The position numbers and the translations under genes are program-made. Under the pieces are notes generated by a model that was not told the DNA's origin, did no database searches, and saw only the letters and a program-made list of their open reading frames with translations. Of a stretch of DNA of 16,354 nt, positions 1-6,411 are shown piece after piece. This DNA is from DATIHT01 sp035480415 (GTDB lineage Bacteria > Patescibacteriota > Microgenomatia > Curtissbacterales > GWA2-41-24). The stretch lies in assembly GCA_035480415.1 (NCBI GenBank), contig DATIHT010000032.1, positions 1 to 16,354 on the forward strand, given 5' to 3'. Each line of letters opens with the position of its first letter. The first letter of the stretch is position 1.

Positions 1-166
1 TGAATGATTTCCGTTTAATATTTCGCCCATGCCTTAAAAAAAGCAGGCGCTTTTGGGGCGCGTGCTATGTAAGCAATGGTATCAAGCAGACATTGTGCTG
101 TCAATAGTCTTTTTTTGTGTTTTTTGATAGAATACAACCGAGCTCGTAAGAGCTCTCGTTTTTATT
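1..166. other. Region upstream of tig, no gene recognised
   Basis: No recognisable gene. One plus-strand frame is open from the left edge to about position 107 and could be the tail of an upstream gene, but its translation resembles nothing I know. A TAGAAT at 128-133 could be the -10 of a tig promoter, without a convincing -35 at standard spacing. A short perfect inverted repeat, GAGCTC at 140-145 and GAGCTC at 150-155 with a GTAA loop, would fold in the 5' leader just before the tig start. Confidence 0.4.
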
Positions 167-1273
167 ATGCAATATACAGTTAACCGTGCCCCAAAAGGCA
201 AAATAGATATTAAAATTGATGCTCCGGCTGCCACTTTCGACGAGGCATACAAAACCACGCTTGGCACACTTTCCAAAGACGTTAGCATTGCAGGCTTTAG
301 GCCAGGGATGGCCCCGTTGGATGTAGTAGAAAAGCATGTCGGGGTTTCTAAGGTTTTGAATGATTCCGCAAGCTTCCTTATCAACAAACATCTGGCGGAA
401 ATTTTTGAAAAAGAAAAACTATTCCCCATAGACTCACCAAAAATTGCAATTGCCACGCTGGGGCAAGGTTCGCCGTTTTCGTATACGGTTTCTTTTGTCC
501 AAAAGCCAGAAGTTAAAGTTGGAGACTGGAAGGCAATAAAAATTAAGAAAATTGCGGCAAAGGAAGTTACAGAGGCCGATGTTTTGGAATCGATTAAGAA
601 TATTTACGAAGCATATAAAAAACAGAAGAGTCAAAGTCAAAATGAAGAGTCAAAGTCAGAAGAAGATGCCGGGAAATACATTTATGATGCTCAAGGCAAC
701 AAGATACCTATAAAAGACGACGGTGCTGCTAACAAAACGATTAGTGCTGACAAAATAGACGACGAATTTGCCAAGGCGATTGGTGCAAGAGACCTGGCCC
801 ATTTGCGAGAAATCGTTAAAAAAGATCTGGAATCTTTAGTTGGAGACCAGGTGGAGATTAAATTTGAGGATGAAATATTTAATAAAATCAACGAGATTAG
901 TACAGTTGAAGTGCCAGACTTGCTTATTGATGATGAGCTAAACAGGATTTTGGTCAGACTCACCAACCAGCTGGAGGGGCAGGGACGCGATTTAGACACT
1001 TACCTTAAGGAACAAAACACCACGATTGATGCTCTTAAGACTAAATGGAGAGAGCAGGCGGAGAAAAACGTAACAACTACTTTGATTATGGACGAAATTG
1101 GCAGAGCAGAGCAGATTAAAGTTGCCAAAGAAGAAGTTGAGAACGCGATGAAGGCTGTAACCGAAAAGAATTTATCCGCAGATCAAAAAGCAGATTTAGA
1201 AAGATATATTGCCCTTTCTATTTTTCAGGCCAAAACTTTGGATTTGGTCAAAAAAACCATAACTTCCGTATAA
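167..1273 (+). CDS. tig: Trigger factor lacking the PPIase domain
   Basis: Ribosome-associated chaperone that binds nascent chains at the exit tunnel. The N-terminal ribosome-binding domain (about residues 1-125) carries the signature loop GFRPGMAP at 43-50, matching the family's GFRxGxxP. A low-complexity Lys/Gln/Ser/Glu linker (about 150-195) leads directly into the helical C-terminal chaperone domain (about 196-368). The FKBP-type prolyl isomerase domain that normally sits between them is missing, which explains 368 residues against roughly 430 in Escherichia coli. The reading frame is intact, so this is a domain architecture and not a truncation. The ATG has no Shine-Dalgarno site; a GAGCTC hairpin lies in its leader. 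It precedes, in the same direction, a lipoprotein gene with its own promoter. Chaperone function is established for the family; loss of isomerase activity here is inferred from the missing domain. Confidence 0.9.
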   Translation: MQYTVNRAPKGKIDIKIDAPAATFDEAYKTTLGTLSKDVSIAGFRPGMAPLDVVEKHVGVSKVLNDSASFLINKHLAEIFEKEKLFPIDSPKIAIATLGQGSPFSYTVSFVQKPEVKVGDWKAIKIKKIAAKEVTEADVLESIKNIYEAYKKQKSQSQNEESKSEEDAGKYIYDAQGNKIPIKDDGAANKTISADKIDDEFAKAIGARDLAHLREIVKKDLESLVGDQVEIKFEDEIFNKINEISTVEVPDLLIDDELNRILVRLTNQLEGQGRDLDTYLKEQNTTIDALKTKWREQAEKNVTTTLIMDEIGRAEQIKVAKEEVENAMKAVTEKNLSADQKADLERYIALSIFQAKTLDLVKKTITSV

Positions 1274-1274
1274 T

Positions 1275-1303
1275 TTGACTTCTAGGGCATTCAGGCCTAT
1301 AAT
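1275..1303 (+). promoter_or_regulatory. Promoter of the lipoprotein gene, leaderless type
   Basis: TTGACT at 1275-1280 and TATAAT at 1298-1303 are separated by 17 bp, close to the sigma-70 consensus. Only 8 nt separate the -10 from the ATG at 1312, so transcription would start at or within a base or two of the start codon. The -35 begins one base after the tig stop codon. Confidence 0.8.
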
Positions 1304-1311
1304 ATGCGCCT

Positions 1312-2022
1312 ATGAGTGAAAGACGTGGATTTATTTTAGCAGCCGGCGGTGCGACTCTTTTTGGCGCAGCGCTTTTGTCTGGTTGCGGAGGAGAATCTAA
1401 AACTCAAGTTTCGCCAACGATTCCAGGTTCATTTCCTACAGCTGAAAACACCATAACAATTACACCAGGAATAGGGCCAACATTAGTTCCGGGAGCACTT
1501 ACTCCAAAGGTTGAGGCTACTGCGATTTTAAGCAGAACTCCTATTTCCGGATCACCAACTGTTGAATCTTCTGCAAATCAAAAGCTAGAGACGATATTTA
1601 ACAGTGGAAATAATGCCTTAAGCAATGATGCTTTAATTGTTAACTCTGCGGGAATCAATTTTGCGAACAATTTCAGGGTTGACGCAGAAGTTAATCTAAG
1701 CAGAGGTTTTCTTGCTGGCCAAGGAGATACCCTTATTTCAAAAGGAAATGGATTTGCAGTTTATCTGAGATCTGCAAGATGCGTTGGTAACGTTGGTGCC
1801 CTTATTGATGGAAAAGACGATTGTACGGACAAAATGTTAAAAGCAAATCAGAACTACAAAGTTTCTTTTATTTACGACGGTGTTAATGTTACTTATTTAA
1901 TTGATGAGGTAGAAGTCAAGAAAACTCCTAAAAAAAGGTTCCCTGCAAGCCAGCAGAGATGCAATAACTATTGGAAGACGGGGCGGAGTTCTTCGCGAAC
2001 CTATGAGTGGTTCTATTCGTAA
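1312..2022 (+). CDS. Predicted lipoprotein with lectin-like domain, frameshifted at its 3' end
   Basis: Secreted lipid-anchored protein of unknown function. The N-terminus has the charged stretch SERRGFI, a hydrophobic segment (about residues 8-22) and the lipobox LLSGC; the ERRGFI part resembles a twin-arginine motif. A Ser/Thr/Pro-rich spacer (about 30-90) follows, then a beta-rich region with the flavour of a concanavalin/LamG-type fold (inference from pattern only). After residue 206 the frame runs into an A7 tract (1930-1936) and the last 29 or so residues become basic, Ser/Arg/Trp-rich and unlike the domain before. Skipping one A opens a frame to 2134 that continues the domain naturally, giving a protein of about 273 residues. 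Either the gene is broken, the assembly has one extra A, or slippage at A7 restores the product. The start fits a leaderless promoter 8 nt upstream. Confidence 0.7.
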   Translation: MSERRGFILAAGGATLFGAALLSGCGGESKTQVSPTIPGSFPTAENTITITPGIGPTLVPGALTPKVEATAILSRTPISGSPTVESSANQKLETIFNSGNNALSNDALIVNSAGINFANNFRVDAEVNLSRGFLAGQGDTLISKGNGFAVYLRSARCVGNVGALIDGKDDCTDKMLKANQNYKVSFIYDGVNVTYLIDEVEVKKTPKKRFPASQQRCNNYWKTGRSSSRTYEWFYS

Positions 2023-2134
2023 CCTGACAGTTATTGAGGCAGGAAAGACTGTTTTTGCCTTAAACGGATTTGTGGATGCTAACGGGCGGTCTGTCGCAAT
2101 CGAGGGTGACCCCAAAACACGTGTAATAAATTGA
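1930..2134 (+). pseudogene. Displaced 3' part of the lipoprotein gene, after the A7 frameshift
   Basis: From GGT at 1937 to TGA at 2132-2134 there is an open frame of 65 codons, offset by one base from the 1312 gene. It reads as plausible protein (for example GRRGGVLREPMSGSIRNL, then a segment ending in VIN) and resembles the closing strands of the lectin-like domain, with a glycine-rich turn and hydrophobic alternation. It has no start of its own at the junction. Reading CCT AAA AAA and omitting one A of the run joins it to the upstream frame. I infer that it is the original C-terminus. Confidence 0.65.
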
Positions 2135-2168
2135 TTAAAATCCCCAAAAAAGCTAAAATGAGCAGAAC

Positions 2169-2231
2169 TGTCATTCTGAATTGATTTTTGGAATCTTAAA
2201 GTTTGGATCCTGAAACAAGTTCAGGATGACA
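2169..2231. repeat. Imperfect palindromic repeat with nested hairpin
   Basis: Outer arms TGTCATTCTGAA (2169-2180) and TTCAGGATGACA (2220-2231) pair over 12 bp with one G-T wobble. Nested in the right half is a perfect hairpin, CCTGAA (2209-2214), ACAAG loop, TTCAGG (2220-2225). The arm sequences resemble a dispersed intergenic repeat type, with TGTCATTCTGA and TTCAGGATGACA ends, that I recall from unrelated bacterial genomes. It lies between the frameshifted lipoprotein gene and the DHH gene and is not followed by a T-run, so a simple terminator is less likely. Confidence 0.6.
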
Positions 2232-2264
2232 AGCTTTTATAGAAAGGTTGTGCAAAATTGAATA

Positions 2265-3101
2265 ATGTCGAAACTAATTGTTACCCACGTATCGCCGGAT
2301 CTTGACGGAATCCCGGCTATTTGGCTTCTAAGAAAATTTCACCCGGATTTTAAAAACGCTAGAATTGCGTTTGTTCCCGCTGGTTCGACATACAATAACG
2401 AACCGCCGGATTCTAATGTGGACATTGTCCATGTTGATACCGGTATGGGAAAGTTCGACCATCACCAAACGAGTGAATTTACTTGTGGTGCACAACGGGT
2501 TTACGAATATCTAGTTTCAGAAGGTTATGTAAAGGATGACGAGGCGCTGGGCCGAATGGTCAAGATTTTAACAGAGATTGATCATGGATGGGACAACTAC
2601 AAATGGCCGGATCCGGACAATGATAGGAACGAATTTTTTGTGCACAACGTGCTTTCGGGAATTAAGATTCTTTACCCAAACCAGGATGAAAAATATGTGG
2701 AGTGGGTTACTTTTCAAATCGAAGCAATATACAAACTTTTGCAGGCAAAAGTAAGGGCAGAGCAGGAAATGAAAGACGGTAAGAAATTCAAAACCAGGTG
2801 GGGGGAAGGGTTAGCCGTTTATACTTCAAACAGCACAATTTTAGAACTGGGAATCAAAAAAGGAATTGCTGTTGTTGTTATTAAAGATCCAAAAAGAGGC
2901 AATATTAGGGTAACTGGTCTTAATTCAAAAAAGGTCGATTTTACCAAAGCTTACGAGATGATTTTGAAAAGGGATAAAGTTGGTAATTGGTTTTTGCATG
3001 CTTCCAAAGTTCTTTTGAGAAACGGTTCTATTCGCAATCCGACGATGAAAGCTAGCCCTTTGTCTTTGGATGACATGATAGATATCCTGGAGAAAGCGTA
3101 A
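2265..3101 (+). CDS. DHH-superfamily-like phosphoesterase
   Basis: Probable metal-dependent phosphoesterase of the DHH superfamily, 278 residues, cytoplasmic. Visible motifs in order are THVSPDLDG at residues 7-15 (His and two Asp of motif I), VDTG at 57-60, and DHH at 65-67. A second acidic/His cluster, EIDHGWDNYKWPDPDN, lies near residue 108. The C-terminal part (about 190-278) is a separate small domain ending in a stretch with NGSIRNPT and the final helix. These motifs normally bind two metal ions that hydrolyse a phosphodiester or pyrophosphate bond; the substrate cannot be told from sequence (candidates include short oligonucleotides, cyclic dinucleotides or polyphosphate). There is no good Shine-Dalgarno site: AGAAAGG at 2241-2247 is 17 nt away. 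The gene stands alone between two AT-rich gaps. Confidence 0.65.
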   Translation: MSKLIVTHVSPDLDGIPAIWLLRKFHPDFKNARIAFVPAGSTYNNEPPDSNVDIVHVDTGMGKFDHHQTSEFTCGAQRVYEYLVSEGYVKDDEALGRMVKILTEIDHGWDNYKWPDPDNDRNEFFVHNVLSGIKILYPNQDEKYVEWVTFQIEAIYKLLQAKVRAEQEMKDGKKFKTRWGEGLAVYTSNSTILELGIKKGIAVVVIKDPKRGNIRVTGLNSKKVDFTKAYEMILKRDKVGNWFLHASKVLLRNGSIRNPTMKASPLSLDDMIDILEKA

Positions 3102-3152
3102 GTGAATTTTTAATTTTAAATTAATGTTTAACAAGGCCTAAAGTCGAAAATT

Positions 3153-3180
3153 TTTATTGAAATCTCAATAAATTAATTTT
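3153..3180 (+). terminator. Possible AT-rich terminator after the DHH gene
   Basis: A perfect 8-bp inverted repeat, TTTATTGA and TCAATAAA with an AATC loop (3153-3172), is followed closely by TTTTT at 3176-3180. The stem is AT-rich and therefore weak. Confidence 0.35.
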
Positions 3181-3194
3181 TAAAATTTAAACAT

Positions 3195-3200
3195 TATAAT
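3195..3200 (+). promoter_or_regulatory. Consensus -10 box before the HIT gene
   Basis: A perfect TATAAT lies in the very AT-rich gap after the DHH gene. No good -35 is present at standard spacing. Transcription would start near 3207 and could serve the run HIT-rpsU-yqeY-ybeY-dnaX. Confidence 0.45.
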
Positions 3201-3274
3201 TTGATTGAAAATTATGTTTTATGATCAAGAAAACCAAATGGTTATTAAAAGAAGCGCGATTAAGAGTTAGCTAT

Positions 3275-3613
3275 ATGATGTCTAAAGATTGTATTTTCTG
3301 TAAAATAGTTTCCGGGGAGATTAAAAGTAAACCGGTTTTTGAAACGGATTCTGTTTTGGCAATTGTTGATATAAATCCTATTGCGAGTGTGCATATTTTG
3401 ATCATGCCAAAGGTGCATATCGATTCGGTTTTAACAATAAGTAAAGATGACGGAGGGGTTATAATAGAAATGTTTGACGTTGCAAAAAAGCTAGTTGAGA
3501 AGGAAAAATTGAAAGCTTTTCGTATCGCTTTCAATGGTGGTGTGTATCAACACGTGCCGCATTTGCACATGCATTTAGTTGCAGGAAAAACAATCCATTG
3601 GAGCAAACTATGA
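3275..3613 (+). CDS. HIT-family nucleotide-binding hydrolase
   Basis: Small histidine-triad protein; the family hydrolyses nucleoside phosphoramidates or related dinucleotides. The N-terminal SKDCIFCKIVSGEI block, with its CxxC, is the usual beginning of these proteins. The triad appears near the C-terminus as HVPHLHMHLVAG, fitting HxHxH. About 112 residues is normal. I chose the ATG pair at 3275/3278 because family members start two to five residues before CIFCKI. An in-frame ATG at 3221 would add a basic 18-residue extension (MIKKTKWLLKEARLRVSY) with no family counterpart. The stop codon overlaps the Shine-Dalgarno site of rpsU, suggesting coupled expression. Confidence 0.85.
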   Translation: MMSKDCIFCKIVSGEIKSKPVFETDSVLAIVDINPIASVHILIMPKVHIDSVLTISKDDGGVIIEMFDVAKKLVEKEKLKAFRIAFNGGVYQHVPHLHMHLVAGKTIHWSKL

Positions 3614-3621
3614 AGGAGGTG
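3613..3621 (+). promoter_or_regulatory. Strong Shine-Dalgarno site of rpsU
   Basis: AAGGAGGTG is complementary to the 16S rRNA 3' end over nearly its whole length and lies about 10 nt before a TTG codon at 3630. It fixes the rpsU start on TTG and shows that the ribosome of this organism uses a normal anti-Shine-Dalgarno sequence. It is the best such site in the window. Confidence 0.85.
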
Positions 3622-3629
3622 TTTTAAAT

Positions 3630-3818
3630 TTGGCTACAAAAGTAGTTGCACAACCGGGAGAGTCCGTTGATGCTTTGATTCGTAAATTTAATAAAAAGGT
3701 CCAGACAGAAGGAATACTTGCTGAAATTAAAAAACGCGAACATTATCTTAAACCTTCGTTAAAAAAACAGCAAAAGATTCAGATGGCGAGAAAGAAGTTT
3801 ATTAGAAGTAAGATCTAG
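3630..3818 (+). CDS. rpsU: 30S ribosomal protein bS21
   Basis: Small-subunit ribosomal protein that contacts the 16S rRNA 3' region near the platform. The 62-residue product begins (M)ATKVVAQPGESVDALIRKF, which matches bS21, and ends in the usual very basic helix (KKREHYLKPSLKKQQ, then MARKKFIRSKI). The TTG start at 3630 is set by the AAGGAGGTG site 10 nt upstream; the longer open frame from 3579 lies inside the HIT gene and is not a credible start. It sits between HIT and yqeY. The rpsU-yqeY pairing is also known from Firmicutes. Confidence 0.93.
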   Translation: MATKVVAQPGESVDALIRKFNKKVQTEGILAEIKKREHYLKPSLKKQQKIQMARKKFIRSKI

Positions 3819-3857
3819 TTAGAGAATAGAGGCTAGAGCTTAAAGGTTAGTTATAGT

Positions 3858-4307
3858 ATGTCGTTACTTGACCAATTAAATGCGGATTTAATTTCTGCAC
3901 AAAAAGCAAAAGACGAGGTTGCTACGTCTACTTTGCGCATGGCAATTTCTAATTTGAAAAATGCCAGAATTGCAAAAGGCGGGGATCTGACAGACGATGA
4001 CTCCATCGCTGAATTGGTAAAAGACGCAAAAAGGCACAAAGAGTCGATTGCTGTTTTTACTAATGCAGGCAGACTGGAATTGGCAACTAAAGAAAAAGCA
4101 GAGCTGGATGTTCTTTCTAAATATCTGCCTGAACAAATTTCCGAAGACGAAATCAAAAAGGCTGTTGATGAGGCAGTTTCTGAAGTAAAACCTGGCGGTG
4201 TTGCGGATATGGGAAAAGTAATGTCTGTAGTTATGTCCAAGGTTGGCCGCGGCGCCGATGGCTCTGTTGTTTCCTCTTTGGTCCGCGAGAAACTTTCCGC
4301 TCTTTAG
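3858..4307 (+). CDS. yqeY: GatB/YqeY domain protein
   Basis: YqeY-type protein of 149 residues, the family's normal size. It is an all-helical protein homologous to the tRNA-binding tail domain of GatB in the Asp-tRNA(Asn)/Glu-tRNA(Gln) amidotransferase; its exact role as a stand-alone protein is not settled. Recognisable blocks are LLDQLNADLISAQKAKD at the start, STLRMAISNLKNA (about 24-36), and LSKYLPEQISEDEI followed by the C-terminal helical domain with VGRGADGSVVSSLVREKL. The ATG has no clear Shine-Dalgarno site; an AAAGG lies about 12 nt upstream. ybeY starts 3 nt after its stop, so the two are probably co-translated. Confidence 0.9.
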   Translation: MSLLDQLNADLISAQKAKDEVATSTLRMAISNLKNARIAKGGDLTDDDSIAELVKDAKRHKESIAVFTNAGRLELATKEKAELDVLSKYLPEQISEDEIKKAVDEAVSEVKPGGVADMGKVMSVVMSKVGRGADGSVVSSLVREKLSAL

Positions 4308-4310
4308 ATT

Positions 4311-4712
4311 ATGATTAATGTTTTAGTTTCTACCGATACCCGATATCCGGTTAATAGGAAGGTTATAAGACGGGCTGTTGCAACTACGCTTGAGGCACAT
4401 GGTGCCGGGGCAGGCGACGTTGAAGTTTCTGTTTCTGTTGTCGGCGAGCGCAAAATGGATCAGTTGTGCAAAAAATATATGAACGACGGCAAAAAACACG
4501 AAGTTTTATCGTTTCCTTTTGAGGACACTGCTGTTGATTCGAGTAAGGCATTTATGAATTCGCCCGACGGGGTATTGAGGCTAGGAGATATAATCTTATG
4601 TTGGGGGCAAGTGCTCTTGGCAGCTGCCCGCGATGGTGTTATGGTAGATGATGAAGTTTATTTGTTAACTGCCCACTCAACAGAGCATTTGCTGGGTAAA
4701 CACCACGAGTAG
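4311..4712 (+). CDS. ybeY: Endoribonuclease YbeY (rRNA maturation factor)
   Basis: Zinc-dependent endoribonuclease needed for 16S rRNA 3' end processing and ribosome quality control. The metal site is present near the C-terminus: His122, His126 and His132 in AHSTEHLLGKHHE fit the family's HxxxHxxxxxH pattern. The preceding VLRLGDIILC strand matches the usual LGDIVIS block, and KKYMNDGKKHEVLSFPF matches the conserved DVLSFPF region. At 133 residues it ends one residue after the third histidine, so the C-terminal helix seen in most YbeY proteins (about 150 residues) is missing. It starts 3 nt after yqeY with no Shine-Dalgarno site, implying translational coupling. Confidence 0.88.
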   Translation: MINVLVSTDTRYPVNRKVIRRAVATTLEAHGAGAGDVEVSVSVVGERKMDQLCKKYMNDGKKHEVLSFPFEDTAVDSSKAFMNSPDGVLRLGDIILCWGQVLLAAARDGVMVDDEVYLLTAHSTEHLLGKHHE

Positions 4713-4723
4713 CTGGTAGTTAT

Positions 4724-4730
4724 AGAAAGG
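4724..4730 (+). promoter_or_regulatory. Shine-Dalgarno site that sets the dnaX TTG start
   Basis: AGAAAGG ends 9 nt before the TTG at 4740. The next codons give TVFYRKYRPQ, the standard beginning of DnaX, so the TTG start is well supported. Confidence 0.75.
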
Positions 4731-4739
4731 AATTTTTCT

Positions 4740-6404
4740 TTGACAGTCTTTTACAGAAAATATCGTCCACAGAAATTTGCCGATTTAGTTGGTCAGAGGC
4801 CAATTGTTGAGACATTACTTGCACAGCTTACATCCGGAAAAATTAGCCATGGTTACTTGTTTGCCGGTCCAAGGGGAAGCGGTAAAACTTCTAGTGCGAG
4901 AATTTTTGCAAAAGCAGTAAACTGCCTTTCATATAAGGGTGAAAAATTTGGCGAACCTTGTCTTAAGTGCCAATCGTGTTTGGCGATTGCAGACGGCTCG
5001 CATCTGGACCTTATAGAAATTGATGCTGCTTCCAACAGGGGAATTGATGAAATCCGTGATTTGCGTGAGAAAGTTAAAACGTCACCTGTTTCCTCCAGAT
5101 TTAAAGTATACATAATAGACGAAGCCCACATGCTAACAACGGAAGCTTTTAACGCGCTCCTGAAGACATTAGAAGAGCCGCCAAAACATGCAATTTTTAT
5201 TCTTTGTACTACTGCATCTGCGAAATTACCCGCAACTATAATTTCCCGACTGGCAAGATTTAATTTTGCGCGCGCAACAGATGACGAAATTATTGCTGCT
5301 ATCTCTAAAATCGCAAAGGCAGAAAAAACAGATGTTGAAGGGGAGGCACTCTTGTCTATTGCAAAACTGGCAGACGGATCTTTTCGGGACGCTGTTTCTT
5401 TATTCGATCAATTAGCATCAAAAGGCAAAAAAATTAAAGCTTCGGACGTTTCTGTAATTTCTGGCCGTAGCGGATGGAACCTAATATCTGACTTTGTTGC
5501 TAAAATTGAGGGCGATGATTTGGCGGGTGCGGTTGAGATGGTTGAGGAATTACCAAGAGAAGATTTGGATATATCAAATTTTATAAAAGAAGTCATAGGT
5601 GTTTTTGAAGCGACTTTGATGGTGAAACTTGGGATTGAAGATTTGCAAAGGATTAATTTTGATGATGTGCAGATTGCAGAGGTTACAAAGTTTGCTTCTG
5701 GTTTTAGCTTTGAAAAACTGCAGCACGCAATGAAAGTATTGTTGCTTGCTGAATCGGAGATCAAAATTTATCCCCTGCCAAAAATTCCTTTAATTTTGGC
5801 ACTTTTCAAAGTTTGCAAAGAACCCGGCTCGCCTCGCTTCGCACTCGAAGCGGGTGAGTCAGTGAGTCAGCGGGTTAGTGATTCAGCTCGCCTCGCTTCG
5901 GTGGTGAAGCGGGTGGATCAGAACACCGAAACACCGACTCACAGACCCACCGGTAAAATAGAAACACTAAAGGTTTCTGATTCCCCGAGAAAAAATAGTA
6001 TGAGTATGTCGAAAATAGAAACACTTAAGGTTTCTGATTCTTCCAAAAAAAATAGCATAAGTATGTCAAAAGTAGAAACTAACTGGGGGCAGTTTTTGGA
6101 GAAAGTTAAAAAAGTTAACGTTCACTTGGTGGCACTTTTGAGGTCGACTAGACCTGTGGAAGTAAGTGGTGATATTCTGACTATAGAAGTCTTTTATAGC
6201 TTTCATAAAGACAAGTTAGAGGAGCCGAAAATTTATAAAATGTTAGAGGGGTTTATGGAGGAAATTTTTAATACTAAGGTGGGACTAAAATTTATTATTG
6301 CCAGTCGCCAGAATAAGGTACCGGTTACTGTTGTGAAGAGTGATGTTGTGGATGTATCTTCTGCAGATCTTTCACAGCTGGCGGCGGAAATTTTTTCAAA
6401 ATAG
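4740..6404 (+). CDS. dnaX: DNA polymerase III subunit gamma/tau
   Basis: Clamp-loader ATPase that assembles the sliding clamp and ties the replisome together; 554 residues from a TTG start. Domain order: FYRKYRP start, Walker A GPRGSGKT at 43-50, zinc-binding cysteines 62, 74, 77 and 80, Walker B VYIIDEAH at 123-130, LKTLEEPP at 141-148. The usual SRC arginine-finger motif appears as SRL at 169-171, keeping Ser and Arg but not Cys. Domain III ends near residue 360. Then comes a long variable linker (about 362-430) made of repeats: a GC-rich imperfect 59-bp repeat at the DNA level, then two tandem 19-residue units. A conserved-looking C-terminal domain (about 430-554) follows, probably equivalent to a tau-type tail. 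It is followed by a lipoprotein gene 7 nt downstream instead of the usual ybaB. Confidence 0.95.
   Translation: MTVFYRKYRPQKFADLVGQRPIVETLLAQLTSGKISHGYLFAGPRGSGKTSSARIFAKAVNCLSYKGEKFGEPCLKCQSCLAIADGSHLDLIEIDAASNRGIDEIRDLREKVKTSPVSSRFKVYIIDEAHMLTTEAFNALLKTLEEPPKHAIFILCTTASAKLPATIISRLARFNFARATDDEIIAAISKIAKAEKTDVEGEALLSIAKLADGSFRDAVSLFDQLASKGKKIKASDVSVISGRSGWNLISDFVAKIEGDDLAGAVEMVEELPREDLDISNFIKEVIGVFEATLMVKLGIEDLQRINFDDVQIAEVTKFASGFSFEKLQHAMKVLLLAESEIKIYPLPKIPLILALFKVCKEPGSPRFALEAGESVSQRVSDSARLASVVKRVDQNTETPTHRPTGKIETLKVSDSPRKNSMSMSKIETLKVSDSSKKNSISMSKVETNWGQFLEKVKKVNVHLVALLRSTRPVEVSGDILTIEVFYSFHKDKLEEPKIYKMLEGFMEEIFNTKVGLKFIIASRQNKVPVTVVKSDVVDVSSADLSQLAAEIFSK
5827..5915. repeat. GC-rich imperfect repeat with hairpins inside dnaX
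   Basis: The 15-mer GCTCGCCTCGCTTCG occurs at 5827-5841 and again at 5886-5900. GAAGCGGGTG occurs at 5847-5856 and 5906-5915. Both pairs are offset by 59 bp, so the copies are read in different frames. Each copy folds: CGCTTCG-CACT-CGAAGCG at 5835-5852 is a perfect hairpin, and CGCTTC/GAAGCG recurs in the second copy. Base composition is much richer in G and C than the flanking coding DNA. Confidence 0.75.
5955..6068. repeat. Two tandem 57-bp units in dnaX (19 residues each)
   Basis: Unit 1 (5955-6011) encodes KIETLKVSDSPRKNSMSMS and unit 2 (6012-6068) encodes KIETLKVSDSSKKNSISMS. A third partial unit begins KVET at 6069. Being a multiple of three, the unit preserves the frame. The product is a Ser/Lys-rich flexible linker between the ATPase core and the C-terminal domain. 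Confidence 0.85.
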
Positions 6405-6411
6405 CCAAATT

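Noticed and set aside
1..107. Open frame at the left edge as the tail of an upstream gene
   Set aside because: Short, no similarity recognised, and Cys/Arg-rich in an unnatural way. It is noted only as possible.
3221..3274. Longer start for the HIT gene at ATG 3221
   Set aside because: The added 18 residues are basic and have no counterpart in the HIT family. The ATG pair at 3275/3278 gives the usual start. It cannot be excluded, because TATAAT at 3195 is compatible with either.
5835..5915. Programmed frameshift site in dnaX for a gamma subunit
   Set aside because: Strong hairpins are present, but no A-rich slippery heptamer of the Escherichia coli type stands directly upstream, and the repeats give a better explanation.
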